64,000 nucleotides of DNA from Zantedeschia hybrid cultivar (taxonomy: Eukaryota > Streptophyta > Magnoliopsida > Alismatales > Araceae): assembly GCA_030544215.1 (NCBI GenBank), contig JARZZO010000002.1:76391150-76455149 (forward strand), given 5' to 3'. A program made the position numbers and the translations under genes. Position 1 is the first letter of the stretch; the number at the start of each line of letters is the position of its first letter. Below, in pieces: positions 23,001 through 32,115 of the stretch. Under the pieces are notes generated by a model that saw nothing but the letters and a program-made list of their open reading frames with translations, was not told the DNA's origin and made no database searches.

Positions 23001-25135
23001 CGCATGCGCAAATTATGGTATACATTGTGAGCATTAAATGAAAATATAATTTGAGATTTTTGCAAATAACCTGCTAAAGGATTTTGTATTTGTGATAACG
23101 ACCTGCACAACTCGTATTTGCATATAATCTTCTTAACTATAGTAATGTTTGTATATAATCCCTTTAATTATGTAAGTTGTTTACCCTCAGTTAAAATACA
23201 AATTAAAGAAACATCGCACAGAATCTACCCTTAAGTTTGTTGTAATTCAACTTTACAAGTATAGTTAACATCAAAAAGGTAAATATTATTTAAAAATGTG
23301 CTGCAAATAAAAATAAACTTTTTGATGTTAAATATATATATAACAAACTTACGATGGATATTTATGCGATTTTTCTTGTGAAATGTGTGTATTCTAACTA
23401 AGAGTTCTTTTAGAATATTCATTTAATAACTTTAACATTTTATGTAAAATAACAATATTTCAATTTAGCTAAAATAAGGGTTGTATGCAAATACTAACAC
23501 AGTTAGGGAGGTTATACATAAATATGAATCACATTAGGGGTTATCTATAAATACAAAAAAAATTAGGATTATTTGCAAAGACCCCATACATTTTTTAAAT
23601 TTTGTAACAAATCCTAGTAATCAACTCGTTCACTATGTTTCTTATACTCTTATAACTGGACTCATTTGTACTTTACCTCTGAACATTTGTTAGATGGCAT
23701 CTACAATTAGTACTTTATTTTTCTACTTTGTTTGCACGATCCTTTTCAAAAGATTAAACCAACTTGAGAATGAAACGATAAATCTGCCTTCTGTGACTAC
23801 CGTTAAAGGTTTGTTTTAGCGTGAAACAGCATAGTTTTACAGTATTTTCAGTTGTTTGAGATGATGTAAAACAATGTAAAGTAAAATCCTGTATGGGCCT
23901 TGTCTGCCCATTTGACAGTCCAATTCCCTTGTTTTGGTTTGCAACAAAGGCCCACTGTAAATCAAAACAAGAAGATTGAAACATCCCTCTTGTTTTATTT
24001 TACAACAACCAAACAAACATTTTCTAATTTTAAAACAAGAAAATTTCACTTGTTTTGAAATCAGTGATTTTGAAACCGGTGATTTACAAGGTTTTACACT
24101 AAAACAACCTAAGTGCTTTGTTAAAAACACTCAGCAAAAAGTTCAATAATGAACACTTTTAAAAAAATCAATTAGAACCTCTAAAATTAATCACAACCTT
24201 AAAAGTTCGTTAAGGATGCACTTGATCAAACATGTATTTCCCCTAGCTCATAAAAAAATCGTTAATGATGCACTTGACCAAACAGTGGCGGATTCAGCAT
24301 TCATCCAGTGGTGTCCTAGGACCCCACTAGATTTTGTTAAATCCATTGGGCCCAATTCAAAGCAGTCTAACTCGGGCTCCCACTGACCCAATCCAGAACC
24401 CGACTGGCCTAACCCAAGACCCTATATAACCTAGTCCAAGACCCCACTGACCCAACTATACTTATGACCTAATGTCCGAGTGACCCCACTGGACAAAATT
24501 TCTGCATCCGCCATTGTGACCAAACATATACTTCCCCTAGCTCATCACTTTGCAATCCTCTTGTATTTTACTTGTTTATTATTATGTATAGGAACTAATC
24601 AAATTAGGGGCAAGAAGGATTGCTTTCGTGGGGCTCCCTCCCCTGGGATGTCTACCTTCTCAGAGAACCCTTGGAGGAGGGGCTTTCAGGGTTTGTGCAT
24701 CTTCCCCCAATCAAGCAGCATCGTTGTTCAATTCCAAGATGCTCGAAGTGTTGCAAACGCTCTCAAACAAATATCACGTCAGAAGAATAGTCTTACTTGA
24801 CATCTACTATCCTTTGCTTGACATTATTCAACAGCCATCAAATTATGGTAAGACTTCCCTACAGCCTTCTTGTTTTATTTCATAGGCTAAGAAAAATCTG
24901 ACAAAAAAAGAAAAATCTCTCTGTGCTCTTTGTTGCAGGATTTGTAGAGTCTTCCAAGGGATGTTGTGGTACTGGAACAGTAGAGGTATCCATTCTGTGC
25001 AATAGCTTGATAATGCCAATCATATGTGAGGATGACACCAAATATGTGTTTTGGGACAGCTATCACCCCACAGAGAGAACTTATGACATCCTCACTGACA
25101 TAGTTATCCACAGATATATTCAGCAACTGTCATGA
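20061..25135 (+). CDS. GDSL esterase/lipase, EXL-like (5 exons)
   Basis: Secreted SGNH-fold ester hydrolase of the plant GDSL family; substrate unknown. Exons: 20061-20337, 21043-21173, 21281-21514, 24592-24847, 24939-25135; all introns GT-AG, phases 1, 0, 0, 1. The 364-aa protein has a hydrophobic signal peptide (about 14-30), block I FGDSIVDPGNNN with nucleophile Ser48, block II FASGGTGYDPLT (about 121-132), AGSDDIANTYF (177-187), LPPLGCLPSQRT, and block V with Asp339 and His342 (WDSYHPTE). Length and five-exon layout are usual, and the AGSDDIANTYF block resembles Arabidopsis EXL proteins. No frame breaks, so probably functional. Intron 3 is 3077 bp and intron 1 705 bp, both bearing repeats. 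ATG 20061 gives a complete signal peptide. Confidence 0.93.
20382..20706. mobile_element. MITE in GDSL intron 1 (TTTTAGCG family)
   Basis: About 325 bp with inverted ends GTTTATTTTAGCGTGAAAC and the inverse of GTTTGTTTTAGCGTAAAAT. It aligns over its whole length with 23808-24110 in intron 3 of the same gene (shared blocks gtaaaacaatgtaaag, atccctcttgttttatttta, gtgattttgaaaccggtgat). Target duplication not resolved. Confidence 0.7.
21587..21850. repeat. Dispersed AT-rich repeat, copy 2
   Basis: Matches 9061-9310 by eye (taattttaatttgat, cgcattagaaatgctta, aataagtaattcgacc blocks). It sits at the start of GDSL intron 3. Ends are approximate. Confidence 0.4.
23053..23585. mobile_element. Mutator-like non-autonomous element in GDSL intron 3
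   Basis: About 533 bp, homologous to 4289-4927. The termini are about 100-bp inverted repeats (tttgcaaataacctg ... ggattatttgcaaa). The core around 23240-23400 repeats the blocks aattcaactttacaagtata and aaaaatgtgctgcaaata found in the other copy. A possible 9-bp duplication with two mismatches flanks it (ATATAATTT / ATACATTTT). Confidence 0.65.
23808..24110. mobile_element. MITE in GDSL intron 3 (TTTTAGCG family)
   Basis: About 303 bp, second copy of the element at 20382-20706. Ends are GGTTTGTTTTAGCGTGAAAC and the inverse of AGGTTGTTTTAGTGTAAAAC. No transposase. Confidence 0.7.
24283..24516. mobile_element. hAT-type MITE with perfect 8-bp TSD
   Basis: A 234-bp element with ends CAGTGGCGGATTCAG and the inverse of CAATGGCGGATGCAG, flanked by a perfect 8-bp duplication TGACCAAA (24275-24282 and 24517-24524). 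An 8-bp duplication with these ends fits the hAT superfamily. It lies 75 bases upstream of GDSL exon 4. The body contains short repeats of accccact. Confidence 0.8.
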
Positions 25136-25649
25136 GAAGATGACTCCTTTGTTGGTCTATTTCCAGTGCTCTGGTGTCTCCACCAGAAAATTGCACCAGG
25201 GTGGCTCCTTCAATTTGAAAATGTTTTCATTTGGTTGTTAGTTTGTACTTTTACATGACTTCAGTGAGGAGTAAGATTTTCCATTTTGATTGTAATGTTG
25301 CAAGGAAAACTTTAATATTTCAGCTTAAGCATTTGTCAGCATATTCACCTTCCAAAGTTTACTTAAACTTCACAGATACATCAACTGCTATTCTCATAGC
25401 TAGGTCTATTGGCAGGAATGTTAAGTCATCTTGTCTAAAGAAGCAAAATTTTTTACGTTTTTCTAACCTAGGCTGTTCCCATATGCTCGTTCTAGCTAGG
25501 GGTGCAAACAGGAGGATCCCGGTAGGATTCGACCCAGATCCACATTGTCGGATCCAGACCCGGATCCAAATGACAAGCTGACATATACGGACCTCCGGAT
25601 TCAGATCCATTTGTGCCTTCATGGATTTGGATCCGAGTGCATGGGGCAG

Positions 25650-25925
25650 CCTCCTTCCTCGCCCAGCTGGTCCTCCTTGATGGAAAGTTGGAGGGGGGCA
25701 TCCTGGATGTGTTCGGCGACCGGACCTACTTCATCGCGCTGGACCTGTCGTACAACCGGCTGAGCTGGACGGTGCTGAAGACGCTGAGGGTGGCGAGGTT
25801 CGTGGGCATCTCGACCTCAGCCACAACCAGCTGTGTGGACACATCCCACAGAGGGAGCCCTTCGACCACCTAGAGGGCGCCTCCATCACCGGCAACGGGT
25901 GCCTGCGACGGCCCACTTCCCCGAT
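25650..25925 (+). pseudogene. DRT100-like leucine-rich-repeat protein fragment
   Basis: The plus strand reads as the C-terminal part of a DRT100-like LRR protein (plant extracellular LRR family). Frame 1, from about 25680, gives DGKLEGGILDVFG, ALDLSYNRLSWTVLKTL and ARFVGI. After a one-base shift near 25815 it continues with LSHNQLCGHIP, PFDHLEGAS and the NGCL end. Only the last LRRs and the cap are present, with no start, no signal peptide and one frameshift. Most likely a copy captured by the surrounding element. Confidence 0.7.
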
Positions 25926-27184
25926 GCCTGGCAGGTCACTGATATCCACCATGGAGCACATCGCCGAGTGGCGAGGAACGAAGCTAGCCTGAGCATATGT
26001 CGTCATGGCCGTCTCGATGGTGAGCTGCGCAGGGCCACTGTCGAGGTCGAGGTCCACTAATACGATCTCTTGGTGCCTTTGCCACTGGCATACCTGCTCG
26101 ATCCAGTCTTGAACAGCACTACACACGTCCAATGCCTTCGCCCCCCCTCCGAGAACTCCCCAACGAGGCGATCCAGGGGCGGCCAGGCAACGAGGGCCCT
26201 GTTCCTAAGCAAGATGGCGGGGAACTCCTCCTAGCATGCCAGGGAGCCTCCAGGAGCTTGCGGAGCCACAGAAGGGTGTTCAGGTCCCCGCTGCTGACAG
26301 CAGCGAGGCCCTGGAGGAGGTGGCCACACAGCACTGGAAGGCGTCAGGCTGGTGGTCCTGGGGGTCACTGGCGGCCCTGCCATTGGGGGGGGGGGCGTCC
26401 ATGGAGTAGACCTAGTCGCGGCGGATGCTGAGGAGGGAGCAACCCAGTGAGGCAAGCGGCGAGGAGGAGCCTTGGAGTTCCGTGGATGGCATTGTCACGT
26501 TAGAAGAAGGAGATGCTAGAATTTAGCAGGAGGAGGGGATCCTCGTGGTGGAGGGCTTCATAGATTCCAACACCACGAAGGCAAGATGGATGGCTACCCT
26601 GCTGGAGAAGGAGGTCGTTTGAGGTCGAGAAAGCCACGAGACGGAGATGGAGGCGGTGACGCACTAGCCCCTGTCGATAGGATGGCTGCTCGAAGTCAAG
26701 GACCCCCACGCAATGGAGATGGGGGCGCTGGCGACTGAAGATGGTGGTGGCCGGTGGGCACTCGAGGTGGAGGGCACCCACGCCACCAGGCGATGGAGAT
26801 GGAGGCACTGTCCGCTGGAGATTGTGGTGGGCACTTGGGTTCAAGGATGCCTAGGCAATGGCGCTCGAAGTCGAGGATGCCCAGGCGATGGAAACAGTGG
26901 TGGTCGCTTGAGGTCGATGATGCCCTGGTGATGGAGATGGAGGCACTGGCCAGCAGGCGGCGGCCGCTAGCTGCTGCGAGTCTGTGTTGGGAAGAACGGG
27001 GAGACGGGGTTTCGTCGAAACTGGGAAAGGGGATATGGACATCAGACGGAGGTCTGTTTTATTGAAACTGGGATGTAGCATGGATTCATTTCACGGAAAT
27101 CGGGTATACGGGAAGGTCCACATCCAGTAAACTATGACATGGTCGGGGCGGTCTGGCTGCATCCGACCCAGTTTATAAGCCTAA
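25926..27184. other. GC-rich filler with degenerate internal repeats
   Basis: No protein family recognised. From about 26480 to 26990 a loose motif recurs (gatggagatggaggc, ctcgaggtggagg / gtcgaggatgcc) every 60-90 bases. On the plus strand it yields short repeats such as LEVEGTHA and MEMEALA. Open frames on both strands are probably by-products of the base composition. It may be a second captured segment. Confidence 0.4.
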
Positions 27185-27430
27185 TTCTAGCTTCCGTCCT
27201 AGAGGAAATCATATGCATCATGGTTAGCTCCTTGTGATTAGAGTACTAGATTTGAAATTTTTAGCATCTAAACTGTCAATATCACAATTGATTAATTGAT
27301 ATAGGAAGGTCTCAATTCATACATGGCGCTACGACAGGTTAGTTGATGTGCAATATCTGAAATTCCATGTGATTGGAGACTCCCTATGAAGCTTAGAGAG
27401 AAATTATATAAAACTGCTATGGGATTCTAT

Positions 27431-28904
27431 TGAGCAATTTTTGTATTTATTTAATCCCTATATTTTAGTGATAACACAATAAAAACGTCAAAAATTAACA
27501 TTATATTGATTTGTGTTGTTAAATTAATTTAATTGATAGAATTACTGTTTGAACACTTCAGTTCTGTGACCTAATCGATTTTAAGAGTTTTTTGGTCAAA
27601 TCGATTAAAGACTAACTGAAACATCAATTAAGTATTATCGTCAATCGATTAACAAAGAAAATGTTAATATTGATATCGTTAATCGATTTATTTTCATATC
27701 GATTATATAACTATTCTTCTCTAATCAATATAGCTATCATTTGACTAATCTTGACTTACGTCTTCACTTCGATTAATATTATATCGCTAATCGATTAACT
27801 AGTATTTGAGTCGAATTGATTACTGACTAATCTTTGCTTCGATTATCGTTAAATTTCTCACTTCAATTACTCACTTGCCCCTAATCGATTAGAATGCATC
27901 GTTAATCGATTTGCAACTCGAACTTAAGTTCGATTACTTCTGTCTGCAAAATCGATTAACCTTACGTTCTCTAATCGATTATATGTTTTTTTTTTCACTA
28001 ATCGATTTCTGGTAAGTCTCATGCTTTGATTAGCTTTATCTATGTGAATCAATTATTGTTACTTCTTTAATTGATTGATCCGACCAATTATAATTTTGAT
28101 TAATGTTTCCCAGACAATTGATTATTGGTTTAATTTTAATTGATTATGAGACCTGATTGAAACTTTGATTTATCTGTGATCTTTAAATTGATTAACAAGT
28201 ATTTTTTGTAACGATTACATCTCCGATCATGTATCGATGTGATCATTTTTCTAGCGATTTTGGCTTCAATTACCTGTAATTATTGAATTAATTAATGTGA
28301 TTATTCTTCAAAGATTACTGGCTCTGTGTATTACTTGTGAACGAAGTCAATTATTTGATCTTTAATCGATTATTCCCTTATTATTTTAGTGATATTTGTA
28401 ACTTATCTAATAATTCAGCTTAATTTTCAGTCACAAATATTTATTAATCTATGTAATTATTTTGTTCAGTCGCATCTCCTACACTATTTTATTCATTTTA
28501 TCATCTCGGCTAAAAAGATTTTGTACGATCCTTGTCTAACAGCTTTTTAACTTACTTTCGTGAGTTTCAATACCTCTATTATACTATCATAGACATATGC
28601 TACGCTGACGTTAAGGGGCAAACAAGTGTTGCTTACGTTTTTCGTGTTTCTTATTGGTTTAGATTTCTGTTAGAAGATTTCACCTACTCAGTTCGATGTT
28701 GTACTTGATTACTTTTGGCAGCATATATATGTTTTCTTGCAAACCTTCTAAGAAGCAAAGAAAAAGCTAGCTTGCCTCTCCAATCACACCAGCAGAAGAA
28801 TCTTTCTCTCTCCCTCTCTCTGAACTTTCAAACGTTAGACACAATAAGAACCATTGTCTCTAGTGTTTCCCCTCCATCAGTCAAACGGGCATATTCTGAA
28901 GAGT

Positions 28905-28967
<63 letters not shown>

Positions 28968-29570
28968 TCGAACTTAGTGAAGTACATTGAAAAAGGTAGA
29001 ACTTTCCCACACTAAAAAATCTTTAGTACTGAGAGAAAAAGATAGTGAAGATTCTAAGAACTTGGGTTTCTTTCTTGCGCATTCAGAGGCTCTTGGAGAT
29101 CTTCAGTCAGATCAAGACCAGTGCCATTTGTTTCATATTGTTTTTCTGTCTTGATCTTATTGTGTTCTTTTGAGAAGACTTGCCTCTTAGAATGCATCCT
29201 TCATTTCAGCTTAACCATATTGTTTCTATATTTCCTCTTCTTGTTTGTCGAAAGAGAGAGCCTACAATTGGGCATGAGGGTATTGTTTCCACTTCATTTT
29301 GTTGAAGAGAGGACCGGATGAGGCTAAGGGTTGCCTATTTGGCGATTAACCTGCAAGGAACTTGTACCTTCAATTAGTAGAACTCCCAAGAGGATTGTTT
29401 GAAGACTGGACGTAGATCTGGACATACCGAACCAACATAAATTCTATATTCTTGTGTGATTGTTCCCTGTTTCCTTCTCCTTCTATGTGATTGATTTAAT
29501 TTTTGCAGCTTAGCTTTGAAAAACCCATTCAACCCCCCCCCCCTCTGGGTTCATTGTAGTCCGATCAACA
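27431..29570 (+). repeat. LTR of copia element A, rich in AATCGATT
   Basis: Begins TGAGCAATTTTTG and ends CCGATCAACA, immediately followed by the primer binding site. The U3 part (27540-28380) holds about ten exact AATCGATT octamers plus many near copies. A (TA)n run (about 28906-28951) then (GA)n, and a C-run at about 29533-29543, follow. The LTR at 47129-49347 is its diverged homologue. Confidence 0.8.
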
Positions 29571-29623
29571 AGTGGTATCAAATCACGGTCTCTCGTTGTA
29601 TAGATCTAACGATCTGAGAGCTA

Positions 29624-31380
29624 ATGTCTATAGATAATAGTTATGGTGAAGGTCAATCCAGTAACCGCCCTCCATTGTTCAATAGTGAAGATTACTCTTA
29701 CTGGAAGTGCCAGATGGAATACTTTCTTAAGGATGCTGACCTCAACCTATAGAGTGTGTTCGAAGATGGTGATTACATCATAACTATACTCAGATAAAGA
29801 TGGACAGATAATGACAAACGTTTGATTTCTTTGACTAACAAGGCAAAGAATATTGTGTTGTGCACTCGGGAAGAGGGAGTTCAACACGATCTCAACATGT
29901 AAGACGACGCAAGCAATGTGAAAAAAGTTGCAGCTAACATATGAAGGCACTGATAAAGTGAAGGAAATTAGGATTGACATCCTAGTTGACATAATACGAA
30001 AAGTTTAAGATGGAATCTTTAGAACTATCATCCAAATGTACAGCAAATTCACTAACAACACAAATGGATTAATGACTCTAGAAAATGAGTACAACATTAG
30101 AGATCTAGTTAGAAAAATTTTAAGATCTCTCCCTAGCCAATGGACCCCAAAGTGACAGCTATTAAGGAAGCTAATGACCTCAGTAGCATAAGCCTTGAAA
30201 AACTCATAAGATCTCTCATGGCCTATAAGATAAATATGGAGAAGTTAGGAGAGAGCAGCTCAAAAAAGAAGGTCTCCAGTACTCTGAAAGTTGTCATGCC
30301 AAGTTGGGATGAAGTCTCTTCAAGAGAAGAGAGTGTAGATAGTGAAGAAGAAGCTTTCATTTCAAGAAGACTATAGAGGATTGTTAAGAAGAAGAAGATG
30401 CAAAGTACATCAAGTCAAAAAATACCACAAGAAGTTCAACAACTTCAAGAAGTAGGAACCCATCTACTATGAAAGCAAGTAACCAAGTCATATGAAGGTT
30501 GATTGCCTTCAACTAAAGAAGAAGAAATACAAAAAGAAAGAGTTCACAAAATAGTTTAAGAAGACCTTCAAGAAGAAAGTCATGGCAGCTATATAGGACA
30601 ATGAAGAAGATACATCAACAGCATCTATCTTAAGAGAAGAAAAGGAAACTAACCTAGCTCTCATGGCAACCAACTCTCATTATGAAGATAACCAGGTAAC
30701 CTCTAACTCAACCTGTGAATCATGTCTGAATTCAGATGAGGAACTATCTTTGTAAAAGACCTTTGATGAGCTTTATAAAAAGTTTATAATTCTTTCGAAG
30801 GAGCTCAAAATGGTTAAAATAGACCATGAAAAATTGAGTCATATGAGTGCTTCCTTAAAATCTGAAAACACAGATTTAGTGCATGCTAATACAAGATTAA
30901 AATCTGAAAACCAGTCACTCAGTGAGGTTAATAAAACACATAACAATAAGTTTGAAGAATTTCATGCAGAAGGCTCAAAAGTAAACAAAGGGAAGATGGT
31001 TCTTAATGAAGATAAAATCAACAAAAATAATTAATATAAGAAAACTAATATTTAAAATCTTCTCTTGAAAAATTAACTCGGAGTAAAACTTCTCTACTCC
31101 TTTGCTTGAAAGGACTTAAGACAAATAATAGAAAAGATAAACTCGATTATGTGTTATCTAAAATCTCTCTATAGATAAAGCCATCAGAAAATTACCTTCT
31201 CCTTAGATTTGTAAAAGCCTCAACTTCAAAAAATTCAAAGAGGAACGCCATTTACATAGATTATTGTTCACATTGTTGCAGATTAGGCCACACTTCCAAA
31301 ACCTGTAAGTGGACGAAGTGGATATGGGTGCCCAAGGGATCTACAGCAGTTACTAACCTCAAAGGACAAAAAAAAATTTA
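29624..31380 (+). pseudogene. Copia gag, decayed
   Basis: Start context matches a copia gag (PPLFNSEDYSYWKCQM). A stop follows at about 29750. Further pieces: 30140-30376 with DPKVTAIKEANDLSSISLEKL, an acidic and Lys-rich coiled-coil-like stretch 30810-31034, and a zinc knuckle near 31268-31310 (CSHCCRLGHTSKTC). Not expressed as one protein. Confidence 0.8.
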
Positions 31381-31405
31381 GATACTTAAAACTATCAAGT
31401 GATAA

Positions 31406-32115
31406 TTGCAGGGCAGTCTAGAAACATCCAAATGGTACATGGAAAGTTGGTGCTCCAGACATATGACAGGTGATCGGACATTATTCAAGTCCATGCAAGT
31501 TGAAGGAGGGATTACCAATAGAGGCAATGGAAAAGGCAAGGTTATGAGTAGTGGCACAGTTGGCAACAAGTCATTGAATCTAATTGAAGAGGTATTGTAT
31601 GTTGATGGGCTGACACACAATTTGATTAGCATCAACCAACTGTGTGACAAAAGACACAATGTCATCTTTAAAGCAACAAATTGTATAATAACCAAGGATG
31701 ATGAAGTAATTTTTAAAGTTCATAGAGACAAGAACCTCTATATACTAAATTTGAATGAACTTAAAGAGTAAGATGTCTGTCTAACAGCAAACAAATCAGA
31801 AGAAGTAGACCTATGACATAGGAGATTAGATCATACCAGTCAGAGAGTGATCTAGAAACTTATCAAACATGACTTGGTTGAAGGATTACCAAGGTTGAAC
31901 TAAAGACCTCAAGTATTTGTGCAGCTTGTGCCAAAGGGAAACATACTAAGATCTCATTCCAGTCCAAAACAGTGGTGACAACCAATGGAGTTGATTCACA
32001 TGGATATGTTCGGGCCAATAAGGACAACCAGCCTAGGTGGCAAGAACTATAAGTTTGTCATAGTTGATGACTACTCAAAGTGCACCTGGGTAGCATTCTT
32101 AGAAAGCAAATGTGG
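31406..32115 (+). pseudogene. Copia protease, pre-integrase and integrase start
   Basis: The frame 31406-31771 shows the aspartic-protease neighbourhood (WYMESWCSRHMTGD; the family normally has Asp-Ser-Gly, here altered to ESW) and the pre-integrase strand EVLYVDGLTHNLISINQLC. After stops, integrase pieces ELIHMDMFGPIRT and VIVDDYSKCTWVAFLES follow to about 32110, where similarity ends abruptly. Confidence 0.8.

Larger units (their letters stand above)
25498..27184. mobile_element. hAT-like non-autonomous element carrying a gene fragment
   Basis: About 1.69 kb between two copies of TTCTAGCT (25490-25497 and 27185-27192). If the element begins one base earlier (TAGGGGTGCAAAC), both ends start TAGG and the 8-bp flanks match at 7 of 8. 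TAGGGGTGCAAAC-like ends and an 8-bp duplication suggest hAT. The subterminal parts are rich in ggatcc and gatccg motifs. Inside is a DRT100-like fragment (25650-25925) followed by 1.1 kb of unusual GC-rich, internally repetitive DNA. No transposase seen. It starts about 360 bases after the GDSL stop. Confidence 0.6.
27431..32115 (+). mobile_element. Copia element A, 5' half only
   Basis: Ty1/copia element truncated in integrase. A 2140-bp LTR (27431-29570), primer binding site 29573-29584 (TGGTATCAAATC, close to the initiator-Met type), gag from ATG 29624 with early stops, CCHC knuckle near 31268, protease and pre-integrase region 31410-31770, and the first part of the integrase core to about 32115. 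Many stops and frameshifts. The long LTR and the gag block DPKVTAIKEANDL suggest a SIRE-like lineage. No partner 3' LTR follows; related 3' sequence is at 47129-55190 in the opposite orientation. Confidence 0.85.

Noticed and set aside
28906..28951. TA repeat as a promoter
   Set aside because: A simple (TA)n microsatellite within an LTR; similar runs at 7998 and 58536 are also low-complexity DNA.
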